Assembly: GCA_033296885.1 (NCBI GenBank)
Contig: MU863892.1
Coordinates: 293,404-357,403, forward strand
Origin: Triangularia verruculosa
Lineage: Eukaryota; Ascomycota; Sordariomycetes; Sordariales; Podosporaceae
Direction of reading: 5' to 3'
Length of the DNA stretch: 64,000 bases
The first letter of the stretch is position 1; the number at the start of each line of letters is the position of its first letter. The translations under genes were made by a program, and so were the position numbers. The notes below the pieces were generated by a model. The model made no database searches. It saw nothing but the letters and a program-made list of their open reading frames with translations, and was not told the DNA's origin. Below, in pieces: positions 42,515 to 53,531 of the stretch.

Positions 42515-44699
42515 TTGTTTTTTTTTTTTTTTTTGCATTTCTGGTGGTTTATTGCTGCATATTGGAGGTTTATTATTGCATTTTGGTGGTTTTGTGTTTT
42601 TACATCTTGGGTGGCTCATTGCGTATACCTTTGCATTTGGGAGGATGTCTTTGGATATAGTTGACTTGCAGTTATGAAGGATTTCCTGAGGTACACAGAG
42701 GTCATTTGTTACAGTTTTGTTTTCATTTCCTTGAGTTGATTCGGAGGTCATCTGTCGCATGTTCTTTCTCATTTCTCCTGCATTTCTCCTGCATTTCCTA
42801 CCCGCATGTCTTGGGTGTTGGTCGGATCTTTTGGATTTACCTTGGGTGGCATATCATCTTTCACAGGCAATTGCATTCCTCTGAGAGGAGGGGGGGACAC
42901 TCGGCATAGTTTGATACCAAAGCTGGCATTTTCATCACATTTTTTCCTATCACTTCTCTGGGGTATCACACCAACAACATGTCATAAGATAGTCTTTTGC
43001 TTCGCAGCACACAAAATACGAGATCCTGCAGTTCTTTGCTTTTACAAATCTTCCCTTTTACCCTATGGAATATATGTCTCAGCCCTCTGAGGGATTATAC
43101 CTTATGCTGTGAAGCTGTAACCGAACGTAACTTTTAGATTTGGTTTTCATAAAGTCCATCGAGATTTCTCCTTGGGTACCTATCTTCCGAAAAGCCACCG
43201 GGAGGCGGTTGTGCTGTGCTGCAAAGAGTGGAAACACTGGTTTGGATCAGATGGTTTTGGTGGTATGTGTGCCTTGGTTGCGAGGGTGGATTGTAACGTA
43301 TAAGTTGGCGATGCTATGATTACGAGGACATGCGCTTTTCCTGGTGGGTGGTGGGTCTGTGTGATCACCACCAACTGCTTGTACGCTGACTGCTCACCTG
43401 GTGAGAGCTTACGGCTGCGGTGGCTTGTGACCTTTTATCTGTCATATTGTCATACGAATTGGAGTGTTTATTTGTAAGAGGAGATGAGGTGAAGGCTTAT
43501 CGTTATCGGTGTTTATTTTTAGGGATTTATCGCGGCAGGCTGGCGGCGGCATTTGGGTGATCCCGGTTCCCTGTCGACGGGAACATGGCGCCAACATTGA
43601 TGGGGCCGGGAACGGAGGACTTTTGCAAGGTCCACCTGAAGAAGTTGGGAATGGGTCATGATTGATGATGTCAGGGTCGCGTTGAGGGTTGGAGACTGGG
43701 GATGCTGGGTGGAGGACAGAAACATATCGAACCATGTACAGAGATACCGATGTCTGTCTTTTCGGTGTGGTATTGGACTTGATAGGTGGGATGGCGGGGC
43801 TGAGACAGGATGGCAGAAGATAGCTATCAGATGGCCAATGCGCAGTTCCCGAGGAATCATCTTTTCGACATCAAAAGTGTGCGCAGCTGACAGGTTGATT
43901 GGTGCATTGCATCCCGATGCTCTGTCGGCAAGGGTGGAGCGATGGGACGCTGCGATTGTTTATGTCTGAGACGATTGTTTATCTCGATTGGCCCAGCTGA
44001 TGGAGGCGTTGCTGCAAGTTGAGCTTGCTTCGGACCGCAGGCGGCGCGGCTTGTTTCCCTTCCATGATCCTTTTTCTCCTCATTCCTCGTTCATATTCTA
44101 CAATCATCCTCGACCTATTCCCGTGCTGCTGCCCCGCGGGTGCTTGCCTTCACTAGACGCTGTCTCGCAGCCAAGGTATCTAAGGTAGCCCCGCCGTCGC
44201 CGCTTCTCAGGGTCTCCCTAAACTGCAGCGGCCCGCAAACCAATCCGTCTTTCCTGCTGCTGTGCACAACGTCACTACAACTCGTCCGTCCAGAATCCCC
44301 CGACGCTGCCATTCTGACTTCACCACTGGCTTCACTTTTCACTGATTTTGTAACCGTGTCTTTGCCCGCGCAACAGGAGCGCGGATTCGTTTTGAAGCGG
44401 CAGACGGTCAGGATGAGCCCCCCAAGGTGAAAGGCGGTAAAAATCACAGGTGGGTTGCCCTGGTTTTTGTTTGTTGACTTCCGCCGAATCGTCAGCCCCA
44501 GCTTGGGGACATGCACCACCCGATTGGATAGCAGCCAGCTCCGCCTCGATAGTTCACTGTCGAGTGGATGCGTGTTTTGGTCCATCTTTCGATCAACAAA
44601 ATTTACTTCTTGAATTGGGGAGGACCCTGAGGAATGGTGATGAAAAGTCATCCGAGCCATTGCTGACAGACACTCTCTTGTCCCGACAGAAGCGGAATC
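42515..44699. other. Intergenic region with probable 5' UTR intron
   Basis: The first part is the G/T-rich 3' UTR of the orphan at 41639, including a T run at about 42519-42534. Shortly before 44700 is a good intron 3' end (TGCTGAC at about 44662, CCCGACAG ending at 44689). A donor CAG/GTGGGT at 44450 would give a 240-nt leader intron. No other gene was seen. Confidence 0.5.
44450..44689 (+). other. Candidate 5' UTR intron of the DH/PH-like gene
   Basis: The acceptor CCCGACAG with a CTGAC branch site 24-28 nt upstream ends ten bases before the start ATG at 44700. The donor GTGGGT at 44450 is the best-looking one but is uncertain. Confidence 0.45.
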
Positions 44700-47600
44700 A
44701 TGACGCCGCCGGCCAAAGAGGAGGAAGAGGATCCCTCCAACACACAGCCTGCCACAGCGCGCCGCCATTCCACGCCCGCGAAACCGACAACCACAGCAAA
44801 GACACCAAAGAGCGCACCCGCCGCCTCCAACAATGCCGCGACGCAAAAGAAGAAGCCCGAGCCTTCATTGCTCACAGACTTCTTCCTCGGTCGCCCCTCA
44901 CCAGCTCGCCTCGCCGCAATGAAACAGCGTCGGAAGAGTATGGCAGCCGACGCTGCCCATGTACGAGAAGAACTGCGTCAGGAGATGCGAGCCGCAGCTG
45001 TACGGAGACTTCAACAGCCCAATGGCGTGACAGACCGAGTCAAGGCCTGGCAAAAGAAGAATGCCGCCGCCATGAAGGAAGCAGGCGGACCACCACGAGC
45101 CGAGAGCGTCGCGAGTGAACCCACCGAGTTTGCTGCCAACCTACCCCCCGAAAGCGTGACCGAAGAGGACCGAGAACGAATCAAGTGGCGGAAAAAGCCC
45201 AAGAAAAAGAAACCAAAAGCCGACAAGATCGAGGTGATCGAAGATGACGATGATGATGATGATGATGATGACAGCGACGGCGAGGAGACCGAAAAAGAGC
45301 AGCCAACCAAAGCCGGTCCATCCGCATCGAAACCGATTCCACCCAAAGATGCGCCAAAAAAGAGGATTATTAGTGACGACCACTGGATGAAGCGTAGGCA
45401 GGGCAGAAGTCCACCACGAACAGGTGCGCCGAGGACCAAGGCTGAAGGGAGCCCCACGCCGATACCTAAGGATTTCCTCCAAAAAACGGCCCAGAACCCA
45501 ACAGTGCAAGCCAAGATTAAGGATTGGGCGGCGAGGGTAGTACCACCAGATCCTGAACAGCTGCCGCGGGTCAAACACTACCGCCACAAATCCGGGGCCA
45601 CAATAGCGGTGGAGGAGGATTTTGCCAGCATGGTTGCCTCGGAGCCATCATTTCGGCCAAAGTCCATGTCTTCTTTCGATGACGGGATTCGAGTCAAGCC
45701 ATTAAACATCAAGAAATCACCCAAGGAGACCGATGGTGGTATTCGGGTGTATCCAGTGCGGAAAAAGAAGGAGGCGGATGATGACGGCATACGAGTGCGG
45801 CCAACAAAAAGTGAAAATGATGATGGCATACGAGTGAAGCCAGATGAGAGCAAAACTGATGCTTCTACAGAGGCCAAAAAGAAGGAACCGGTGGACGATG
45901 GGATACGGGTAAAACCAGTCACCGATGACGAATCAAAACGTACCAAAAAGAGGGAGCCCGCTGATAACGGGATACGCGTGAAGCCGGTCACTGATGATGA
46001 GGCGAGGCGCCCCAAGAAAAAGGAGCCCGCTGGCGATGGGATACGTATTAGGCCGGCGGATAGCTTGAAGCTGAAAACGCGCGTAAAGAAGAAGGCACCC
46101 GAGGATGATGGCATACGAGTCCGACCAGTTGAGAGCAAGGACGATGGGATTCGCATCAAGCCAAGCGTCAAGGACGACGGCATCCGTGTTCAGCCGAGTG
46201 AGCCATCCTCCTCCGAGGCGACGTCACGCCCAAGCAGACCTTACCATGTTTCCGCCGAGAAGATGAGAAGAGCGCAAAGCAAGCGGCGAGAAGAACTTCC
46301 GGAGGATGTGATTGAAGTTATCGAAGAGACCGAGACCGACCTCTCCGTCGAACAGCCTATTAAAAGAAAGAATTCTCTGCGAAACTCCAGGCGTAGAAAG
46401 AGCAGGAGTCCTTCTGCGCCCCGAGGTGGACGAGACTCTCCGGAGGTGGTGCCAGTACCCAACTGGCCAACCGTGGAATCCGATGAGGAGTCAGACAGGG
46501 TGCCCCCGACGGTTCTTGGAAACAAATCCCTGGCCGAGATTCCATTTGGCTACTCTGCCTTCAGTGTGCTTGATTTGCCATCAAGCGCCAACCAACAAAA
46601 GAGCATCCCGAAGAAGCCAAAAGCTCAACGCAACCCCAGCTTCAAGGCAGTTCCAAAAGTCTTCAAGAAGGTTGTCGAGGGCGCTAAAGAAATCATTCAG
46701 GAAAGCCTCGAGCCACCACGGCCACCACCATCGGGTAACAAGCCAGCCAGCATAGAGTCCTGGCTCAACAACACAGTTGATCCTTTTGTCCAGCCTTCGC
46801 CCACGGCAGAGACAGTGACAGAGACAATTACGGATTCACAAATCAGCACAGAGCCGCCAATAAGGGAGTCCCGTGAGACTCTGGAGCCTCCAGTAAAACC
46901 CGAGAGCCGACCAGCTGCAGAAAAGAGGCCAAAGGAGGAAACAAAGGAAAAAGTTAAGGAGAAGGACACGACAAACCCCGCTCATACACCATCAACGAAA
47001 AGACCAAAAACTCCAAGGTCGGCAAAGTCGGACGGTAGCAAGGGCAAGACAAGCTCGCAAGGCGAAGACAGTGATGCAACGGCAAAAAAGCCAAAGTCGC
47101 CGGTTAATCCTGACGGACTGAAGAGGAGGCGGGCTACCAGGGGTGCTCCAGTTCCTGTCAAGACGGGAGGGAAGAAGCCTCTACGAGAAATTCTTAAAGA
47201 CGCCTTTCGTGGTGAGTCAGGCGGGTACAAACTGCCACCTACAGTTTATCCCAGCTGCGAGGCTTCTGAGTACGACGATGAGTACTCCGAGTACACAGAA
47301 TCTGAAGTCAGCACAGAACGCCCCGGGTCTTCGCATAAGAGACCTATTTCGGATTACTCGTCATACTACTCGTCCAATTACGATTCCAACCTGTCTTCAG
47401 ATGTTTCCAAAGAGCCACCGCGCAAACGACCTCCTCCCGCCAATGGCGGTGGGAATGAGCTGTCAACAATACTCTCTGAAGAAGCCAGCACCGTGAGCGC
47501 AACAGATACCATGTCTGTGATTTCCCAGACCACTGTCACTCAAACCACGGCAACACCTCTCACCGAAACAACCCAGCTCTCCCGGCACCATAGCCGAAAG

Positions 47601-50600
47601 GGTAGTCGAAAGGGTGGCAGTCTCAAGCGCCGTCTCACTAAACACTCGGACATGATATCTGTTCTGTCATTGCCTGACACCGGCCAGATCGTACCGCCCA
47701 GCCGGTCAAGAAGCGTCAAGTCCTCACGCAGCCTTCACCGAAGGCCAAGCAAGGTGGACTGGGGCAGGATTGACGAGCTCTTGGATGAGTTTGCCGACGA
47801 CGAGTACTTTTACCAGCGCGAGCTGAAGACCTTGGTGGACGGTGTGATTCCAGTGCTTTTGACACACGTTCTTCGCGGTGACAGCCTCTTTGGCCGTTCT
47901 GAGGCCGGTAGAGCCAGAGCCGATGCCATGGCCAAGTCTGTTGTCAACATGGGTGTGGTGCTGGAGAGACTCAAGAGCTCCCATAAGCAGGTGCCGCTCG
48001 AGAACATCTATCACCTCCTGACTTGGATGGACGATGTGTCGCCGCTCTATGACAATTATTTCGACGTCTGGCGCCTTGGCTTCCAGGGCCTTATCATCAA
48101 CCTCGCGCCCAAACTGAAGGGTATGAGTGATAACGACTCGCTCCTGAATGCGCTCCCCATCAATGAAGATGGTGATATCATCGGTGAGAACGGTGAGCGG
48201 GTGGACGTGGCGTTCTTGTTGAAGCGGCCCCTGATCCGGCTCAAGTGGATGACGAAATTCCTCAGGGTAGGTTCACACTACTAATAGTGCCATCTCGATC
48301 ATGAGAGGAATATTTACTGACATTCAATGTGAAGGCTGCTGTTCTTGTCGTCAAGACTTCGGACACGGAGCATTTGCTCTCGGTATTCGAGTCCCTCCAG
48401 GAAAAGGCTCGCAAGAGGCACCGAGAAGAGAATGCTCGTATCACAGACGAGGATGCAAGAAATACCGACACCACCCGCGCTCGCGACCTGCGCACTCTGA
48501 TGCCTCTTGATGGAGTTGGCATCGAGCAGACCCGCCAGGTTGCTGCGCTGGACGTTTTCGCGCTCGATCTCGACCATTCCACCGGACAGAGACTGGAGTG
48601 TCAAGTGGAGCTGATTCACAGAGACAAGCCCGATGTGCCTGCCGACAAGGGCGATGTTCTCATCCGGGAGATTGGCAACGACTCTCGCTCCTGGTTGCTG
48701 TTCCCACCCGTCCCCATGGCCTACATTTCAGCTCGTCTTAGCGAGACGGACCAAGCTCTGGTGGTCATGATTCGTGGAACCCACAATGGAGTGGAGTGGT
48801 ATGAGCTTTTGAAGCTATCCACAAATAGTGAGGAGCAGATTACATTTTGGCTGGACGTCCTGGGTAGCAGCCCCATGCCGCCGATCACGCGCAGACGGCC
48901 AACAAGTGCTGTCATGGGCAGCACTTCGCCCAAGCCCGAGGACATTCCCGTCGGCGAACGCAAGCTCGGATCTGACAGACCTACCACTCCTTCGCGATAT
49001 CGTCCGCGGAAGGTGGCCGAGTCACCTCCTACCTCTCCTGCTCTGGACGCAGACGTGTCGCCTGAACGGACACCTACCAGGGCGACTTTTACGCAGCATC
49101 AGGCGCCAGAGGAGAGAGATGAGGCCCGCTGGGAGAGCCCATCGCACGACACACCGAGAGCCTCAAGGCCGGCGCCCAACACCACCCCCTTCCGCGAAGA
49201 TGGTGCCCCTCCTCCGCCAATTCATCGGACTCTTAGTGAGAAGTCCAACAAGCTTGCTCCCCCGGTGGATCTCCGGGTCGCTCCTGTCAAACGCAGAGGC
49301 TCGTCGCCACTCAAGCATGAGTATCATCCATCCGACGTGTCCTCTGACAGCTCTGTCTCGGAGGTAAGCGACGATTCAGAGTCGTCGTCTTCTTCCAGCG
49401 ATGAGCTTGATGAAGATGAGGTACCCGACACGATTCCCGGGTACAGCATCAAGACGGTGCCTCAAGTCGCCTCGGTCGAGACGGTAGTGTCGGACAATAG
49501 CCTCACCCCCGATCACTCGGCCTCTCAAGTTGGTGTTCCCAGCCGAGCCCCCAAGAAACCAGAGGAGCCAGCGCAGAAGTTTGTGGCTTCTGTCTCGTAC
49601 TGGTCCTCCAAGAAGGGCATGTGGAAGGACATTGTCAGCGGTGGGCCGACCTCCATCGTTGTCGGTCCCGGCAGCATGGAGGTTCACCGGCTCAGCAGGG
49701 AACAATCCAAGGCTTACCCGCTGCAATCGTCTGGTACCTCGGAGGTCGACATCACCAACCAAGACGCGGGCAGCAGCGCTCCTCTCATCGCGCTGATTCT
49801 CACCCCGGTGGTTATGATCCGCCGCAGCACGGCGCTCGATCTTGAGGTTCGCAGCGTTGCCTCCCCTGAATCGAGACTCAAGACAGAAAGCACAATGTAC
49901 CGCTTCCGTGCGTCGACGCAGACGGAAGCCAGTAGCTTGTACGAAGCGGTGCATTTGAGCAGGTTGAACAATGCTAGATACATTCAGCTTGCGGAAGAGG
50001 CGAGGGTGAGGTCGTTTGGTCAGCCGCAGGGGGTGATGGCGGGAGGGGAGGGGAGCGCGGATGGGGATAGCTCGGCGAGGAGGAGGAGTGGAGGGGGAAG
50101 CTGGTTCGGACGTAAGAACTCGTACCGGGCGAGCACGAGGGCGCCGAGCGTGAGCCAGCACAGCATATCGAGCACCATCTCGGCTGGGTCGTTTTTACGG
50201 CGCTTGCTTGGTGGTGGCAACAACACGTTTAATATTGAGGAGTCGAGTATTGACAAGCCACCGAGACTGAGCACGGGAACGGTGGGGTACTCGTCGTCGT
50301 CGGGGGATGGGACGTCGACGCCCCCGAGGAGCGTATCGCTTTCGCTGTCTGGGTCTGCGTCACGGGCGTGGAGCACGGGGCTGGCTAAGCCGTTTAGTCC
50401 GGAGCAGCCTTTGGAGATTCGATGTCATTTGAACGTGCAGAATAATAGGTGGTTGGATAAGGGGGATTGTATCCTGACGATTTCGCGGCCTCCGCCGGGG
50501 GTGAGACAGGAGCTTTCGCTGTATCATGGGCTGGAGAAGAGGATTATTGTTACGCATGCGAGTAAGAAGGTGGGGGATAAGCCGCTTGTTTTGCTGGATG

Positions 50601-50821
50601 CGGTGCTGGGGAGCAAGTGTTTTAGCTTGTTGGGGAGTAAGGGGGTGATGTGTAGTGTTTGGGAGGATGTGAGGGATGAGGAGGGGAATGTGGGGGTTGC
50701 GCCGAGGATGGGGGGGGTTGGGGGGAGGGTGACGAAGTGGTGCTTTCAGTGCAGGAATGGGCAGCAGGCGGAGTGGATTATGGGGAGGGTTACGGCTGAG
50801 GTTGAGGGGTTGGTTGTTTAG
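44700..50821 (+). CDS. Large DH/PH-like signalling protein with ten GIRV motifs
   Basis: Two exons, 44700-48266 and 48335-50821; 2017 aa; the 68-nt intron has GTAGGT, ACTGAC and GAAG. Residues 1-320 are Lys/Ala-rich, with KPKKKKPKADK next to a ten-Asp run (about 182-191). Residues about 327-498 contain ten D-G-I-R-[VI]-x-P motifs separated by Lys/Glu linkers. A second disordered, basic region reaches about 1000. From about 1020 to 1220 a helical region resembles a Dbl-homology (RhoGEF) domain: IDELLDEFADDEYFYQREL, LKTLVDGVIPVLL, then LLKRPLIRLKWMTKFLRAAV near the end. A PH-like module follows at about 1260-1362 (ending QITFWLDVLG). Two further PH-like modules lie at about 1595-1745 and 1880-2017. 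DH assignment rests on pattern only and key contacts look diverged. The TAG stop is followed by 95 open in-frame codons. Confidence 0.82.
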
Positions 50822-51712
50822 GGAGATGACCGACGACGACGGGTTGAGGCTGAGGCTGGGGGTGGTTTTGGGGGGAGTAACGGGGTGAGGGATAGTGGTG
50901 ATGGGGGGAGTTTGGGGAGTGGGACGTTGGTGGGGAGCGGTGGGGGGAGTAGTGAGAATGTGACGCTTGTTGGGAGCGGGAGGGGGAGTAAGGAGGATGT
51001 TAGTGGGAGTGGGAGTACCAGTAGGAGTGTGAGTGTGAAGGGGAAAGAGAAAGTGACTAGAATTGTGGGGGAGAGGGTGAGGGGGGTTAGGAGGAGTGTG
51101 AATTGGTGATGAGTTAGATATATATACTTTTGAAGAGAAGGGGTTTACTTTGTTTATAATCACATATTATTTCATTGGGGGAGGGGAAAAGAAGAGAAGC
51201 AAGAGGGGGAGAGAAGCATGTATGCATGGTTTGAGATATTATACCACGGTGGGGGGGTTTGATGGGTGCCTCATGAGCATTGGAAGCATAGGTAGGGAGC
51301 GTTTCGGAGTTTTTACGTTGTCTTGACATGGCATTTGTTTTTTGTTGTTGTTGTTGAGGTCAGGCCAGGCAGAGAGTTTTACATATACCAACTTTTTTAT
51401 TTTGTGTTTTTGAGATCATGGCAGTGGTGTTTTTTACCTGTTGTGGGAGAGTTTTGTTGGTGGTGGTGGTGGTGGTGGTTTGTGTATTATACCCCTGGCT
51501 CCCATCCCCAAATAAATCACAAACATTGAACTCAATCTAAACCTCCCTTCCCCATGAAGAATCACACCAAAACCCCAATAAGTACTCATTTGTTGTTTAT
51601 CCCTCTCGTAAAAAAAGTCCCCCCAAAAAAGGGACTCAAAAACAAGCTCAACCAAACAGCCCCACATAATCCCATCAACCGAACCCCTGCTTACAACAGC
51701 ACAAGCAAAAAA
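50822..51712. other. 3' region of DH/PH-like gene, with in-frame open extension
   Basis: The frame of the preceding gene stays open from 50822 to the TGA at 51107-51109. Beyond that are AT-rich 3' UTR-like sequence, a GGT microsatellite near 51459-51480, and the flank of the tRNA gene. Confidence 0.5.
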
Positions 51713-51784
51713 AGCTGCGTGGCGCAGCGGAAGCGCGCCGGGCTCATAACCCGGAGGTCACTCGATCGAAACGAGTCGCAGCTA
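51713..51784 (+). tRNA. tRNA-iMet: Initiator tRNA-Met (CAU)
   Basis: A 72-nt cloverleaf without intron. The acceptor stem AGCTGCG (51713-51719) pairs with CGCAGCT (51777-51783), discriminator A at 51784. D arm GCGC/GCGC encloses AGCGGAA. The anticodon stem CCGGG/CCCGG encloses CTCATAA, with CAT at 51745-51747. Initiator features are present: A1-T72 pair, three G-C pairs next to the anticodon loop, and ATCGAAA in place of the TTC-type T loop. It serves translation initiation. Confidence 0.97.
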
Positions 51785-51788
51785 AACA

Positions 51789-51799
51789 TTTTCTTTTTT
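51789..51799 (+). terminator. RNA polymerase III T-run terminator
   Basis: TTTTCTTTTTT begins four bases after the discriminator base of the initiator tRNA gene, as expected for Pol III termination. Confidence 0.85.
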
Positions 51800-53531
51800 C
51801 ATCTTTTTACTACCTCATCACCATATTTGCAAGCTCCTTCATTACATCTTCCAAACCTCCTATTAATCCTTTTTATTTTTCTTCTTCATACCTAATCCAA
51901 AACACCACCCACATACATCCCCCCAACGGTCAACTTTCCCCTTGACAACATAAGTTTAATAGGTACACTGGCGGAGATGCAACAGTCTTGCCAGAACATC
52001 CAGCAATCCCATTTTCTCTCTCACTCCATATCATCATCACACAAACAGCAACTCTTCAAGCGTTCTTTTTTGTCCAGAGTGTTTATTTCTTTAGTATTAT
52101 TAATAATGAGAGATCCTCGACCGAAAATTTTTCCCACCCTCCCTTTCCACACCGTCCAATGTCTACGCTCAAACAACCATGTTTTTATTCTGTTCCATCA
52201 AAAAAACGAAAACAAAACAAAAAAAAACAATGATCAGCAACACGGACAGCAAAAAGGGCAGAAAAAAAACAGCCTCTCTCCCTTTCCCCTTTCCCCCACC
52301 CCTTTCCTTCTTCACGCAACACATTAATCGATACAGCCAGGCGCCCCCCCCCCCCCCCTTTCAACCTGTGATCGCACACTATAAAATGCAATCGCTGTAT
52401 CCCCACCCCATCCCATCCAATCCCTCCAGTAGTTTGCCCTCCTCCCTTTCGCATATACGCCCCCCCAATATTTTCCTTCCCTTTTGCTCCCCGCTAACAA
52501 TAATCCAAGCAAGAGTAGCCAGATCAAACAAAAACAAACAAACAATGACGCCATTCCAATGCAAAAATTATCCTGAAAACACCAAATGACAAAAAAAAGG
52601 CCGTATACAGAAAAATTCCCCCATCCTCATGAGGAAATACAAGCCTAGCCTATCCCACCCATAATAGAGATTAAAAAACCCTTTCCAAAAAAAAATAAAC
52701 ACTGAAAAAAAAAAAAAGCCAAAACAACAGATGCTATGCAGTTGGGTATCAGGATCCAAAACCAAAAATGCCAAAAGGATAAGGAGTGTGTGTGCCTATG
52801 CCGATAATATGCAAAGAGTCGTAAAAAGGAGCGTCTAAGTTGGGTATCAAAATCCGTTCGATCCGGTACATGTTAAAGGAATGTCTATAGTTCGTTGCTG
52901 GACCAGCCGGGACAAAGGAGCGTCGGTAATTATGTATAGGGGTATCGTAAGGAGCGTCGTGCATCAAGAAATGCAAGTATTAGATAAGTTTCGTTGCAGT
53001 CGTAAAGGAGCGTCGTGTGCATACTTCGTAAGATATGCCGTGGGATGATATGCTGCGTTGTGAAGATCAAGGTTGTGATCGCCAAAGGAGTGTCGTGTAC
53101 ATTTGCGTCTGTGTTGAAGCATGAAAAACAAGCGAGAGTGCGCTCCAAAAAAATAAAACAGAAAAACGGAAAAGCGAGAGGCAGAACAACAGTCGAGGGC
53201 TGGAAAAGATGATGGGTTAGATCATCTTCCCCTTACCCTTGATGTCATCCTGTGGAGCCGTGAGGTTGGGCAGCACTGTGTTGTCGAGACTTGGAGTGCT
53301 GGAGTGGCCTGGAAGCAGGGGCGTGGCAAGCGGCGTGTATGGCGATTCTGGAAGCGGAGGGTACTGGGCAGGTCCGGGACTCAGATATGGCGAGTGAGCA
53401 AAAGACGAGGGTGGGCCTGGCAGCCATGGTTGCGGATCTTCCTGTGGTGCGTGTTCTGGTGTTGTGCTCAAGTAGGAAGGCCTGGTCGTTATCTTGTCAA
53501 TCACCTTTGACTTGCGGATTCCCAGAGGCTC
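51800..53531. other. Intergenic region between tRNA and Zn2Cys6 gene
   Basis: The first half is A/C-rich with A runs and a C run near 52347-52360. The second half carries a dispersed motif family (52781-53102), and 53217-53531 is an open in-frame extension of the minus-strand transcription factor. No independent gene is supported, because the extension has no ATG of its own near its beginning. Confidence 0.5.
52781..53102 (-). repeat. Dispersed AAGGAGYGTC motif family
   Basis: Seven related elements with core AAGGAGCGTC (minus strand GACGCTCCTT) occur near 52781, 52826, 52874, 52914, 52950, 53003 and 53084. Several are extended by GTGTGCAT or preceded by TCGTAA. A second block, GTTGGGTATCA, occurs near 52741 and 52839. 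They lie downstream of the minus-strand Zn2Cys6 gene, so they may be in its 3' UTR. Confidence 0.75.

Noticed and set aside
50885..51109. Independent small gene after the DH/PH-like protein
   Set aside because: It is in the same frame as the upstream gene, directly behind its stop, with no leader of its own; better treated as an extension of that gene.
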